A stretch of DNA of 64,000 nt from Capillidium heterosporum. Lineage: Eukaryota > Entomophthoromycota > Entomophthoromycetes > Entomophthorales > Capillidiaceae. Position 1 is the first letter of the stretch. The number at the start of each line of letters is the position of its first letter. The DNA lies in assembly GCA_016630905.1 (NCBI GenBank), contig WBMQ01000004.1:1736001-1800000 (forward strand), in the 5' to 3' direction. This document shows, one piece after another, positions 22,082 through 35,300 of this stretch. Below the pieces are notes generated by a model. That model made no database searches, was not told the DNA's origin, and was given only the letters and a program-made list of their open reading frames with translations. The position numbers were made by a program, and so were the translations under genes.

Positions 22082-24898
22082 ATGTCACGAAACATCAGTC
22101 CCAATGCACCAAGCAAGTTCAACCGCAGTGACCCTTACCTGTTCCCCGACCTTCAAAGTGAAGCTAATCAACCTAATTTGGAAGCCGAAATCTTGACCAA
22201 TTCCAATTTCAAATTTACAGTAACTAGTCCAACCGCTCTAAGCCGTATGGAAAGTCAAAGTCCGTTTCGAAATACTGGAACCAATTTGAATCAAAATTTT
22301 ACACCGACATCGAATTTTGAGTTGGCAAATTTAACTTACAATCAACATTATGTAGGTAATATCATCGATTTCAATCAGCCCCTTTTTAGCCAAACTTTAC
22401 AGCCCAAGTTCAGCTTGAATGGAAGCAGCAACAAGATAAAGGAGAGTGAGACTTACTTTGATGTTCCCAAGACCTTTTTGCAACCTATAAAGGTAGCCGA
22501 CTTTGACAATTATTTGGATAAGGTGAAGCAACCTTTGCAGGTATATACCAACCAACAGAGTTATCTGGTACCCAACACGAGCGAAAAATTACTCAAGGAT
22601 GAGGAAAAATCGGAAGAATTGGTTTTAGATGAAAATTTGCTCTCAAACCCAAATTTCAACCACTTCTTCGAACCTAGTTTTCAACTGGAATCAGCCAAAA
22701 CCTTCCACAATCTATGCCAGTTAGCCAACAATGATACTACTATAGTAGAGAAGGACTTGGATCTGGTCACATCCGCCTTACTCCTCGATAAACTTGCGAA
22801 CTTTATGGACAAGGTGGAAACCAAATTGGTCGTCGAAGTAGACCGACGTAGTCAACAGTTCTTTGAAGCCCTTAACTTACTTCAGAATTTGGAAGCTGAA
22901 GTGGACTTTAGCGTCAATAAGGTAACTCAGCTACAGAGCCGACTCAACAAGATCGCCAACAATCAGGCACGAAACGGGTTACAGGTAGTACAGTTACGCC
23001 AACGCAGGGAAAAGTTGAACGCAACTTTACAGACCTTAAATGCGGTAGGTCGACTGAAGTTGGTACGACAGACGGTGGATCAACTCATCGATAACGAGCA
23101 CAACGATCCTATATCGGCGATTCAGCTGATCGACGAGGTTACTACTGAACTCAACAACTTCAGCAGCCAACTTAACTGCCTCAAAGGTTTCAAGGTTGAC
23201 GTCGAGAAGTCACGGTCAAGGGCGATCGAGTTGATCCAGCACGACTTTGTCAATTTAATTATCAACCTGTTCAACAGCAATTTGAATGACCAAATCGTTA
23301 CCAGCAAGTTAAATGTAGTTGTCCAGAAACTAGTTGATCAGGACCAGTTCAAGAACGCGTTCAAATTAGCCAAGATAAGGTTGGAAGATAAGATTTACAG
23401 CAACTTTGTTGATGCCATCAAGAATTGGATGGCTTTCCTAGACCCCGATGGCTTGCAATTTACTTTCCCTGATAAGGATGTCAACCGGTGGCCGTAAGTT
23501 TATTTAATTTCAATTTTTGCTGAATGGTTTTTTAACAGTAGGTCAAAGTTCGCTAAATCGGTTCTACAGTTGCAGTTTGACCAATACATAGAGCTCTTTG
23601 ACTCCAATCTACAGCATACCGAAACTACCTTAGTCAAGCTAAAGCGGCTACAACAGGTGCTGGATGGCATTGACGCCAGTTTGATCTCAACCAATAAAAT
23701 ATTCTCTCCATCTCAACCTTTAATCCAACAACCGTGCCAAACCTGCCACCTCAGAAACTACCAGCTGTTGGTACTCCGACTTGATGCCGTTGAACTCAAG
23801 GTCGATCAGCTGGTTAAAGTCGACAAACTCGTCACCAGTTACTTACAAAGGATCGAAAAACTACAACCTCACATCGAACCCGACACTTTACTAGCGAGGA
23901 CTTTCAACCAACTATCTTCCCAGACTCTGGACCGTATCCATTCCAACTCAATAAACTGTATACATAATGATGTTGACCTCGACATATGGGCACCTATCCC
24001 TGTCTCTGGCAAGTTGCAGTTACGAGTTACCAAACTGTTCAGCAATGAAGTTTATAAACCAGAGTTCAAATTGCACTTCGAGTTGGATCCTAACCAAGCT
24101 ATCGACGATAAAGATAACATTACTTCAGAGAAATTAGAGATCAATCGACAGAGCTACCACCTGTCCAAATCAGGCCAACTGCTGATCTTTACCCTGATTG
24201 ACTACATCGACCTAGCTTACCACCTCCCTAACCTAGCTACCGAACTAGTAGCTAAACTCATTGACTTGATCCAGCATTTCCACTACCGAACTGCCAACGC
24301 TATCCTAGGAGCCCAGGCCATAGCTACCGCCAAACTGAATCGGATATCGGCACGTCACATAGCACTGCTTAGCCAGACTTTGCAAACGGTGCTAACATTG
24401 GTACCTAAACTTAAGGAGCGGTTGGAGACGCGCCTTGAAACCCAGTTCAAAGACCTCGTCAAGCAGATCGATCTCCTCAAAGTCAACTTGGTAGACCATC
24501 AGAACCAACTTCACTCCAAACTGGTCAACATCTTGGCTGATCGGGCTGAGCATCTGTTCAAAAGTTGGGATGGGGAGGCCAATAGCGCCAACGAAAATTT
24601 GGATGCCGATGGTGTCGGTCTCCCCTTCAAAAAGTTGGTCGAGGACGTCAACAACTTGACGCGGATCCTGACCAAGTTTTTGATGAGTGAGCAGCTGCAG
24701 CATATACTGCAGTCAGTCTATCTCAAGTACTGTGAGACCATATCCAACTATTTGGAGACCGTTAAAGTTAAGGATAGTAACCAGAAGAAACGTATGTTAA
24801 ATGAAATCAAGTACCTTAATCTGAGTTTGCGCAAGTTGGGGGTCAACCTGCACCATATGTCGAAGTTGGAGGTGGTGATCAACGAGATTAGGTTGTAG
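22082..24898 (+). CDS. VPS54: VPS54, GARP tethering complex subunit
   Basis: Exons are 22082-23493 and 23539-24898 (intron 45 bp, GTAAGT..ACAG), giving 923 residues. The first 200 residues are low-complexity and Asn/Ser-rich. From about 235 comes the helical block typical of VPS54: LLDKLANFMDKVETKLVVEV, then RSQQFFEALNLLQNLEAEV, QVVQLRQRREKLN and a 'DPISAIQLIDEV' repeat-like helix. The C-terminal half is an all-helical rod, as in the VPS54 domain and its C-terminal extension (LKYCETISNYLE, SLRKLGVNLHHM). VPS54 joins VPS51/52/53 at the trans-Golgi to tether vesicles coming from endosomes. The identification rests on helix pattern and the QxRRxxL block, not on a catalytic motif. The donor lies inside the codon preceding an in-frame TAA, which confirms the intron. 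Confidence 0.8.
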
Positions 24899-25539
24899 GA
24901 TTGGAGATGTATAAAAGTTTTATTTTTCAAGTTTGATGTATAGTTTGTAATTTTAATGATTATATATCTTTTGTAAAATGAAATTTGTATAAAAATTGTA
25001 AGTAGGCTTTTCCACTGCTTGGTATATAAAGGTCCGGCTTTATATTACGTTATAAACTCTGAAAGGTCGACAGCGTATACTCCAAGTGCCTTTAGCGTTA
25101 TAAAGTTTGTTTACTTGTCGTACCGTATCCACTTCCAAAAACCTAATCTCCAGTTTTAGCAGATTAGGTCGCAAAATTAAACTCACCTAAACTTCAAAAT
25201 TGTAGTTTTGAAAACAAGCATATTGCATGTGTATAAACAAACTTAAGTATTAACAAAGATGAGGTCCATCATCGAACCAAAATTTATCATCTAAAAGTAA
25301 AGAATATAAAGTTCAAATTGAACTTGACATGGGCTAATAAAGCTTAAATCCAAATCCAAAGTAAATTAAAAATTAAAACAAGTGGAAAGTGTTGAACGGT
25401 ATTATACTATGCCAAACTAATGAAAAGGGTTCAAGTGGAGAGATAAGGTGGGGAAAGTTGGCACTTGGTACTACCTAGGTGAGTATCCATTGATAAGCCT
25501 CTAATTGATCAGTTGTAAGGTTGCTTCGAAGAATTTCGC
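24899..25539. other. Convergent intergenic region, VPS54 / KIN1
   Basis: 641 bp of AT-rich sequence between two converging genes; nothing coding is seen. Confidence 0.5.
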
Positions 25540-28408
25540 TTAAAGTTTGAGGCGCTGGATGACTTTGGAACAGAGTTCCTTGTACATCCAACTGTGACCG
25601 ACCAACCTTCTGAATTTGATGCCGTAGATCTTGAATAGACCTAGTCGAACAATGGATACTTCAAATCTTACGGCTGTTTTGGGTCCCGTACTGGTCAAAT
25701 CACCGCGGACGGCTGTAGGCACCTGCTCCATACGCGGTTTAGGGGATCGTAATCTACGGATCGAGAACTTGGCCTTGAGGGCGGCACCGGGAGACGGTTT
25801 AGGTGATCCAGAGGCATCGGTAGCAACTGTGGTAGCAGTCAAATTGGGTGAGTGTAGGCTTTCGGTGGCTATGACCCCTTCGATGGTGGGGGGCTGGCGT
25901 GGTACGCTTGCACTACCCTGTTCGAGGTCGCTCTGAGAACCGCTGGAGTCTTCAGAACCTGAGTTGAAGGTGGGTAGCGGTTGGTTGCGGCTGGTCTGGG
26001 GGGAGGTAGTGGTGGAGGGAGACTCACTGGTAGCTCCCGAGTGGACGAGGCCGGCCTGAGTCTGGGCCACCGATATGTACCCATCCATCTCACGCCAGGC
26101 CAAGCCTAATTCGTCCAAAACCCGGATAATTTCATTTCGGATAACGCTGGGTTTCTTGGTCGAAGTCGTTGACACTGAGAATAGCCCCTTTAGACTTACA
26201 GGCGGGATGGAGTTGGTGACGCGCGGCTCGTCATCTAATGGTGACATAGGGGATCGAGGTAGGTCACTGGCAGTGCCGTTGGCGTTGGCCCCTTGGGTAT
26301 CGACACTGGGTGAGAAAGGTCGCTTGGATTCACGGGTGCTAGCTCCACGGGTCAGCATCTGACCGAGACGCTCCAGCCTGCTGGGTTTACGTGAAGGTGA
26401 CTTGAGTGGAGCCTGGTTGAAATGAGCAGTCTCAGGGTTGGTTGGAACAGTGAGGTGAGTGGTGACGGGCTGGTTGGAATTGGAGGTAACAGGGGCCGAC
26501 AGCCGCTTGCTGCCAGTGTTGTCATTGACCGAAGTGGCCCGGCGTACGTTGCCAGAATTGGACATGTTGGTTCCGTAGTTGTCGTTGAACCGGATGGAAG
26601 TATGGCGAGTGAAGTCGGCACCACCTTCCTTTTGTGATACTCGTCGGAAGGGGGATGGCCCAACGTTGGTACGTAGCTCGCTATTACGACGGCTGAGACT
26701 AGTGGATGGTACGGGTTCGGGGGTACGGGTAGATCGGGAAATGGAGGGATAGCGTCCACTAACCCCGTTGGTGGTCGGTTTACATGATTTAGACCGGTTG
26801 AGATTGACGTCGTTGCCAGCAAGCGGCTGGATGCGGGGTCTATCAGCCAAAGTGTCTTCTAGTCTGTCTTCTTCACTGATAATGATTCCATCCTTCTTCT
26901 CAGCGGCATTACGATCCATCTTCTCTTTAGCCAAGTGATAGATGGACAGGTAGGGGTAGCTGATAGGAGCCTGCACGGTTTTAATTATAGAGTTCTGGGG
27001 CGGAGATTCCAGCTCCTTCGCATATTCACCAATCGACTGCTCAACGCGTCTCTGAATCTGATCTAGAGGTCCGAATTGGAACCCAGTCATCCCTTTGATA
27101 ACTTCAGGATCCAGTGGTAACTGAATAGGTTGTCGGGCCGGGAAGTAGTTGTCAGGTGGGCCGTGGAATCCCTTATTGATCCAGGGATGTTGCATGATCT
27201 CAGCCATGGTGGCACGCTCAACTGGATTGACGACCAGTAGCCTGGACAGTAAGTGGCGGCAGTCTGGAGTCAACCAGGCTGGGTACTTGACAACGCCCTT
27301 CTTAATCTTGTGGTGGATTACCGTCATAGATTTGTCGTCAAAAGGGACCTCACCGCACATCAGTACGTAGAGTACGATACCAAAGCTCCAGATGTCGACT
27401 TCTGGACCGACGTAAGGGCGAGCACTAAGCAATTCTGGGGCAGCAAAGTAGAGGGAGCCACAGAAGGTCGAAAGGTGGGATTTAGTAGAGTACAGGTTAG
27501 AAAGGCCAAAGTCAATGATCTTGATGCTCCCAGTGTTGGAGATTAGGATGTTTTCGATCTTCAGATCTATTCAAAACAATTAAAAATAATTTGAATATAT
27601 TTTTACCTCTGTGTACAACTGAATTGCGGTTGCAGTAGTCCAAAGCTGACAAGATTTGACGGGCAAATTTACGGGCGGTACGTTCGTTAAGCTTACCGTG
27701 TGAGATAATGTAGTCCAGGAGCTGCCCACCTTCGACAAACTCAAACATCAAGTAGTAGTGATGTGGTGTTACCATAAAGTCCTCCATACGGACGATGAAC
27801 GGATGGTGGAGAAGAAAAAGTAGCGAAACCTCGCGCATTACCCGCTTGTCTTCATTTGCCATATCGGTCAACGCCTCATCCTCATTCTTGCTGCTATTTT
27901 TGCCATCCATCGGCTTGTTCTTACGCGGGATAATCTTAACTGCAACCTAATTTATCATATAAGAAATGGAAAAGCGGAAATAAAAGGTATAAAAATGTAC
28001 CTTTGCCCCAGTTGTCTCATGTACCCCTAACTTCACTTTCCCCATGCTACCAGCACCTAAGGTTTTAGTAAGGACGTACGGACCAATCTTGCGTTTATAA
28101 CGTTGAGTGGGGGCTGAGGGCGGCACCCCGGAGGTGGAGGATTGTCGGTTCGATTTATTGTTTGGTGGCGAGATCGGTGTGCGGTTAGGGGGACTAGTTC
28201 CGGGCATAGGGCCTTGAGCTACGCGCTGTGACGGTGCCGTAGAACGTCTCTGTATAGGCTTCTGGTTAAGCACCGGATGAATGTATCCCTGCTGGCCTTT
28301 ATACTTGTCATTCATGTCTCCAACCGCCAAAGTCTCTCGATTAAGGTCGTGGTTAGCTTCGATTTCCTTGGCCAGCTTTTGGTTTTCAGATATTGGTTTA
28401 ACCATCAT
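25540..28408 (-). CDS. KIN1: KIN1/KIN2 (MARK/PAR-1-type) Ser/Thr kinase
   Basis: Exons are 28408-28001, 27946-27607 and 27566-25540 (introns 54 and 40 bp), giving 924 residues. The kinase domain runs about 109-390: glycine loop LGAGSMGKV, catalytic Lys140 (VAVK), HRDLKIEN with Asp250, DFG Asp268, and the activation loop [13 protein letters not shown], which is characteristic of Kin1/2. A long Ser/Pro-rich disordered region follows. The KA1 domain seems split: one half ([18 protein letters not shown]) is separated by about 110 disordered residues from the C-terminal half, which ends [24 protein letters not shown]-like at 881-924. Kin1/Kin2 act at the plasma membrane in cell polarity, exocytosis and the ER stress response. 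The conserved Leu in HRDLK is CTG, showing that CTG encodes Leu here. Confidence 0.93.
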
Positions 28409-30121
28409 TCTTTGTTGGTGTAGTGTGAGATAGCGGCTGCTTGGATTTAGATGGATTAATTATTATATATGTCTTACAGTGGTCGAGTGTTTCCTATCAG
28501 TTCAATTTAGGGTAGTTGCGATTGTTAGTTGAGAGAGCTGGTAGGATAGTGAGCAATTTAAAATCGTAAATTGGGTTCCTAATCAAGTGGCTTCAAAAAT
28601 TAGGTTCAGAGTCGGCTTAAAACCCAATTGTGAAACTTGAAGTTTAGCTGGTGTGAAGATGGGGTAAATTGCCTATTATTTAGTTGGACTAGTATGGCTG
28701 GAAGTGATTGTTTGTTGCATTAGATCCTTCCCATTTCAACAATTCAAATGTTGCCATCCAGGTTTTTAACGAGTGGCAGATCCTAGCCACGCTATGTTGC
28801 AACCTTGACAACGGGCGCTTAATTCCTACTGCAAACCGATGACAGTCTCTACAAGCCTAGCTTTGCAATCACTCTAAAACTTGATTCGAAGCTTTCTTGT
28901 GATTATCGTTAGATCTCACATTGACAAAATTATGATTGTGGTAACTTGCCAACACCTGCAAGGGCAGCTACCCCTCCAATTTTACCGGAAATTTGCTAAA
29001 ATTTAGATTTCCAATTAGAAACGTATTTCAATTTGGTTCCCTATTAGTTTGTTGCAAGGGATGGCTCCCTATAGATTGCCAAGGGAAATTTATTAGTTGA
29101 TCCAAACTATAGGAAAGGCCAGATATATCCGCCCGTGCCCAAAGGTTTGCATGAAACACTGCTAACTTGTTCTAACGATCTAGGCCAGTACGTCTTAAAC
29201 CCTTCTACCACTTAATTTACAAAGCTAAAGCATTTTAAGAATATTTTAGGTTGTATACAAAGTTTAAAAATAGAGTTACATCAGTATGCATACAGAAGCT
29301 TATAAGTGGGCACGCTCAAGTATATTAAAATGAACTCTTCAAAGGCTTGTCAAACATACTTTGTTTTCCAGATTGTCGGCATCCAGTATGCAGATAAATG
29401 AATTTGCTACTTGCCCCTTTCATTGGTCTAGAAAGGATTTCAGATTTCTAGGAGCTCTAGTGTTCAATTTACAGACTGCAACAAGCCTACATATGAAGGG
29501 TAGGCCTCTCCATTCAGCAGGATCAGTGAAACTAATGCACATGGATGTCTATATTTGGGTTTTTAAAATGAATTTGATGTAGTTAAAGCATGTATATCTA
29601 GTGAACAACCTTAGACTTTTGAATCCTAGATTGATTAGATCGTTTTGAACAGATGTATATAAATTTACTTTTTGTATCGTACTGGATTTACATAACTTCC
29701 AAGTGGTCTAATTTAAACCTATCTTAAATCCTAAATGGTTATGGTTGATACGAGTGTATGTTGAAATATAATCTTTCACAGCCTCAATTTCAATTTCAAT
29801 AGCTACTATATATGCTATTGTGCTATGAACTAGCGGGTAATATATGATTTTTAGTAGTATATATAACTATATTTGGCCTTTAGCTATTTTATTGCAAGTT
29901 TTTCCTTGGACGTGGGTGTTTCAGTCCAATTTCTCATTGTTCAGGATAAGTCATGGTTCTCTTCAGGATCATCCGAATTTTTATATTATCTCAATATGTA
30001 ATCCTATAAACCTATAAAAGAACTGAAGCCTAGAGTGCATGTTTTATTTTGCTTATCTACCTTTCACAACTATGCACCTATCTCTACAATAAGTTTCGTA
30101 TCGAGTATACGCTACCGGTTG
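28409..30121. other. Long gene-free stretch upstream of KIN1
   Basis: 1.7 kb of AT-rich DNA containing the KIN1-type promoter. A 74-codon ORF at 29361-29582 has no motif or splice partner and I do not support it. No RNA genes or repeats are evident. Confidence 0.45.
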
Positions 30122-30373
30122 ATGGGAGTAAAGTTAATCAAACAATTGCTAGTTTTCAATTTGGAATCAGGAAATATAAAGTTGTCTTTATCCCTACCCA
30201 AATCTATTTTTAGCTGGGAATCGATTAGGGTCACATATGGTATGAGTGAAATATTTTCGCAAATGAATCAATGTGTCATTGGAAAAGTTATACCAAACTG
30301 GACGCCACAGTTCGACAAACAGGAAATCCAAGTCACTCTCAATAAATTGTCCGAAAAATCGAGCCCGTACTAA
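30122..30373 (+). CDS. Possible small ORF, unknown function
   Basis: An 83-codon open frame from an ATG at 30122 (the same frame extends 29 codons further upstream without another ATG). It has no recognisable domain. Its middle (FNLESGNIKLSLSLP, then an aromatic segment) alternates hydrophobic and polar residues like a beta-sheet protein. It faintly recalls the C-terminal segment of the family A proteins at 37.1 and 47.5 kb, but I cannot show homology by eye. It lies 169 bp before the next gene on the same strand. It may be a real fast-evolving gene, a remnant or chance. Confidence 0.25.
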   Translation: MGVKLIKQLLVFNLESGNIKLSLSLPKSIFSWESIRVTYGMSEIFSQMNQCVIGKVIPNWTPQFDKQEIQVTLNKLSEKSSPY

Positions 30374-30542
30374 ATCCTAACTAAACCCAAACTTTCAAAC
30401 TTTTAGCATTTGCTTGACCAGTTTCGAAGACGTTAGAGGTGGGTGGTACTCTTGCTTACGACAAATATCGACTAGAACTCAACAATACCCACATAATACA
30501 ATTAAAAGCCTACATCTTTAACTTTATTCAACTTCTTGAACC

Positions 30543-30871
30543 ATGTCTAGTGATATAAAAGTAAATATTTGTATTTTCAATGTATTAATTGTTTGATAGG
30601 AAGAGGACATCGACTTGCTAGTGAGCGAGGTAAGCCTACATCTGCTTTAAGTTTTTAATAGTCACTTTAGCTATCGAAGTTGGCGATGTTGGAAGGTAAC
30701 TTTATTTTTTAATTTTCAAGCTAATAATTAGATTCGGTAACCAAAGGAGTCAGCAACTCGATCAAAATACGACGGAATGGTAAAGATATACCCATCAACG
30801 AAGATAATAAAGAAGCCGTCTCCAGCAAAGTTACCTCGGTGTTTGACGAATGGCTCAACAGCGATGACTAA
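30543..30871 (+). CDS. Small spliced gene of unknown function (70 aa)
   Basis: Exons are 30543-30560, 30600-30629, 30671-30695 and 30732-30871, giving 70 residues ending in TAA. The three introns (39, 41, 36 bp) all start GTAA and end TAG, and every phase fits, which is hard to get by chance. The product is small and acidic: an N-terminal helix EEDIDLLVSELSKLAMLE, a central basic patch SIKIRRNGKD and an acidic Trp-containing tail VFDEWLNSDD. There is no signal peptide or membrane segment. I do not recognise the family. Such a layout suits a small subunit of a larger complex, but that is inference. The first exon encodes only six residues. Confidence 0.65.
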
Positions 30872-32377
30872 AACCAAAAATACAACCTACCTCTGCCAAT
30901 TTGCCTAACTAACAATTCTTATTGGTAACTTTGTTTATTTAAACTTCAATCTTTAATAGCTTGCATATTAGATGTAAACTATGGTTCTATGAGAGTACAG
31001 CCTCAGTTCAGTCAGTTCAAACCACGTCGCATGAAGAAAACCTTTGTCTCTGGTCCAGTTCATTTAATTAATATAAAAACTCCAAAAATTCCAGCTTCTA
31101 TAAAGTGTCTTGAGCAAGTACTTACCCACAATACATCGAGCACTATACTTATAAACTAATAAGCTCACCTGGATAAGTATTTCCAATATTAATAGATATA
31201 TAGTTTTGTATTTAACATCTGTATAATGGGTTTCAGTTCAATTTTCCTCTGTTTAAATATAAATTATAGCTGCAATTAGATCGGAAAATTATAAATTTCA
31301 TTTATCGAGCTGCACTATAGAATTGGCAAAAATGGTTCAAATAGACATTCCAACTTGATACCAAAAATAAGTTACCATGTTCTTATTAGGATATATTCCT
31401 ATCAAATTGAAAATTTCAAACTAGCTTTAAGTATCTTGATTTTATTAAAAGTATATATAAAGCTTTCTGAGCTAAATTTAATACATATTTAAAGTTTACT
31501 ATCATTAGAATTTAATTTTTCCTATTAGGTTGAAGCTTTAAAGTGCTATTATACTGAAAATAATAGAAATTCAATACCATGTAGACGACATTGAACTCAA
31601 ACTTGAGCTTCAACCACTGTATCTAGTATCTTAGTTATTAAAAATAGAGCAGACAGTTGACTTAGTAACTTCACCCTAAAAGCTTAACAAGGTTTTCAAT
31701 TTCAGCTTACGTTTAATATAGAATAAGTGGAGATTAATGGCCAACAGAATTATAAAAGACAATCAATATTAAGCTATCGTTATCCTAGGCTTGAGATCAG
31801 CTATATCCATAGTAAATATTGCTTATAGATAGAAAAGCCTGCCTAAATATATTGATAAAGATTTAAGACATATCTTTACATAGCTGACATATAGGATTGT
31901 AAAATTTAGAATTTAGAGTTTATTTAATATCTAACTTCAAAGACATTCTTTACATCTGTAAACGTTATCCAGTAGTACCATTGACTACCTATACTTCCAT
32001 TTAGATCTCGTTCTCAAATTGATATTCTTCCTATTACAATTTAAGTAGTGTATTTAGATATCTTTTCTTCAAGGAAGGCTGCTGATGACAACTAAGCCAT
32101 GAAGTAGGCATATAACCCAACATAAAAATCCAGTCTAAGGTTTTTCTGCTAGGTAACGATCGTTATTACATTGATAATTTAGTTACTTTGAGTTTTCAAT
32201 ATAAGAAGGAAAGTCTAGAAAGCCCCTATATGAAAAACGCTCTTATATAAGCATACTTTAAACAATATGATCCATTTATTATTATAAAAATCTCCATAGC
32301 GTACTAAGAAGGACATCTAGCCTAGTAAATAAATAGCTAAATCAACCCAATCACTTACTTTGGCTAAGCAATCTAAA
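30872..32377. other. Convergent intergenic region
   Basis: 1.5 kb of AT-rich DNA between the small spliced gene and the 3' end of the TEL2-like gene; no feature found. Confidence 0.5.
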
Positions 32378-35300
32378 TTATTGAAGTTCAACCACAAAGT
32401 TCTGAACTCGATCGACCAAGTGTACTACTTTACCAGCCACCAGCTCTATAGTAGATTTGATTTTAAAGTTGAGCTGATGCTTCGTATGTATATCTAATAA
32501 AGTAAATGAGGATCGATAAAAGTAAAAATAAAAATTCTTACCGTCAACCCATTCAACCACTTTCTCCAATTTGTTATTTTCCACCCAAAACTCCAACTCG
32601 TTCCCGTTCCCTTTAAGGCAGACCAACAAGTTCATCAAGATATTTAGAGCTAATTCTACAATTGGAATCCTGGAGTCTTGACGTATATGTAACCAGAGTT
32701 GATATACAGTATCACATAAATTTAAAAACTGGGGCCAGTTCTTGGTCTTTGTTAACAGTAGGTTGATCAACTTGATAACGACTTCAATTTTATCCTCTTG
32801 TATCACTTCCAAGTTTACCCACAAGGTCAATACCTGGTATACAAGTTCAAAGACCAACTCTACAGTGCAGGTCTGTTTGGAGTTGATCGAGTTGAGGTCG
32901 GTAGATTTGAGTTGGCTGAACTGCTTAGTCGTCAACTTACTAGATTGCCAGGTAACTTTCCCTTGTCCAATTATCCTCCCATCTTTCTCTGCACCACCGT
33001 CATCGATGCTTTTAGCTTGACTACTAGTTATCTGGTTAGCATCCTTACTATTCGTTAAGACGGCAATCGCATCTCCAGAGTAGAAATCTACTAAATTGAA
33101 CAGTTTGATAATCTCAATGAAAGGGATCATAAATCCTGATAAGGACAGATCGTTTTGTGCGTCCAACTTCAAAGCTATCATACAACTCTCCTTGACCAGT
33201 CTAAAGAAATTTTTGTTCATGAAATGTAATACTGCTCTAGATTTCCATTGGACAAAATCAAGTAGGTCGAACTGGTTCTCAAGCTTGAGTAATCGAATGA
33301 ACCAGCTTTTGAAGTTAATCTCAAAGGTATGGAGGTCACAATGCTGAACCAGTTGCTCAAAGTACTTTTGTCCAACTTGAAATTTACTCTTATCCTCGTG
33401 TTCGTTGAGGTACTCCATGAAGCATTGTTTCAAAAACCTAATTTGATGAAATTGATAATAGAATTAGTAAGTGATGGAAATTGGAGGATAGAAAGTTACC
33501 TAGGTGGTTCAACTTCATTTGAAACTTGGTCGCCAGGGTGGACTTGAGTGGAAGCATCGTAGCCCATCAATTTTTTGTTTTTAACTTCAGATTTGAAAAG
33601 GTAGGCATCTTCGTCACTTTCACTTTCGTTATCTAAACTACCTACTAAACTAAGAGCATCGTTGCTTTTGAAATTTGAGTTGGCTGAGTGAATATCTTCC
33701 AAAAATCTTTGAACTGATAAGCTTCGAATATCCAGGTTGTCTAACTGAAATGTCGACTCGCTCTTATCCTTATCGTCACTATTAGCACCTTCGTTAAGTT
33801 TGCTGACGATCCTGTTAATAAATACAAGGCCTAAATTCTTAAGGTCGTTCGACTTGCATTTGATAAAGAAGGTGGCGAAGGTGTTAAACCTGGAGTTGAT
33901 GGAACTAAACTTCAACTTAAATCTAATGTCATCGATCTTCAAAAATACTCTAGCTAATAGGACGATGAATTTGAAATGTAACTCGTATAAGCCTAAAGTA
34001 TCAACCAAATCCCAATAGGCTTCCAATAAATCGAAAAACAGCGTCTCTACTTCATGATTGTCTTCAACCTCATCTCGATTATTGTTTGAAACTATACTGC
34101 TCAACCAACAAGTCAATAGGAAGTTGGATACTTTGAAATCCATCTGCAGCTCCAGCAGACAGTTTACTACCAGTTCTACTCGTGCTGAACTATCTAAACT
34201 ACTTAACAAATAAACTAAAACCTTATCGACTTCATAGTTGATGACCCAGCCTAAATTTATATCAGAAAGTTCAGCTTCGTTGCTCTTCCTATTGTTGACA
34301 TATCCCACGTCCAAAAGTTTTAGAAAGAGAGGTTGACATAACCCGAAACTACTAACTAGACTCAATATCGATACGTCTTTTAAGTTGGTATTTATATCAG
34401 TTGGTGTTGAAATTTGATTGAGCTTCGAATAGATACCAGAACAAACTGAACCTGTATATTAAAGATGATAAGTGAAAATGGAGTAAGATAGGTCACCTAA
34501 GTAGCTTGTACGATGCAATCGAAGTAAAAGTTGATTGAGTTGAGAATGGGTTATCTTAACTTTAGCTATTTATTATATTAAGTTAGTGTACATGAGTATA
34601 TAGCTAAAGCACCTACCCGGTTCACAAAAGTATAAGGTGATTAGTAAATTACCTAGCTTTTTCAAAATGAAACTTTAAAAAAATGTTAATAAATTGAAAA
34701 TTTACAAAAGCTAAGATACCTCAGGTTCAAATACTTTAGCCTACTACCCACCGAAAACTTTAAGCTATCCAACCTATTAATCAAACTAATCAAATTATCC
34801 AAGAATTCGTATCGAAACCAATTAACCCCAATCTCAACTTCCAAGCCTTGGCTAATGTCGAAATCGAACTTCAACTTTAACCAAAAATTGAGTAACTTTA
34901 AGCTGGTGTTTGTGTTAAAAGCTTGGTTAATATTGAAGTTTAAGATGGATAGATAGTTTAACCAATAGTTTATATCGATATACTCTGCCTTATCCTTCAA
35001 TTCCACCAAAAGTTGAGTTGGTAAAGTAACGTTTAAATTTATTAAGCTTAACGATTTGTTAATAAAATTAACCACTTCTAGCTCGAGTTCTTTGTCTTTA
35101 TATAAGTAGGTGGTTCTATAGTCGGGTAAGTCTTTTAAACATCGTACTAGTTCATCTACTAAAGCTGTCGGTAAACTTAACTTTTGGTTTGTATCTTCAA
35201 CTTCTTCTTCTTCAAAGCTATCGTTGATATGCAAAGTGTTTTTAAAAGTCGAGGGGATAAATAAGTAGTTCTTGGAAGTTGTCAGCTTTATAAATGCATC

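Noticed and set aside
27562-27564. Use of an alternative genetic code (CUG = Ser)
   Set aside because: The invariant Leu of HRDLK in the kinase is encoded by CTG here, so the standard code applies.
29361-29582. 74-codon ORF upstream of the KIN1-like gene
   Set aside because: No recognisable feature, no flanking splice sites, AT-driven composition.
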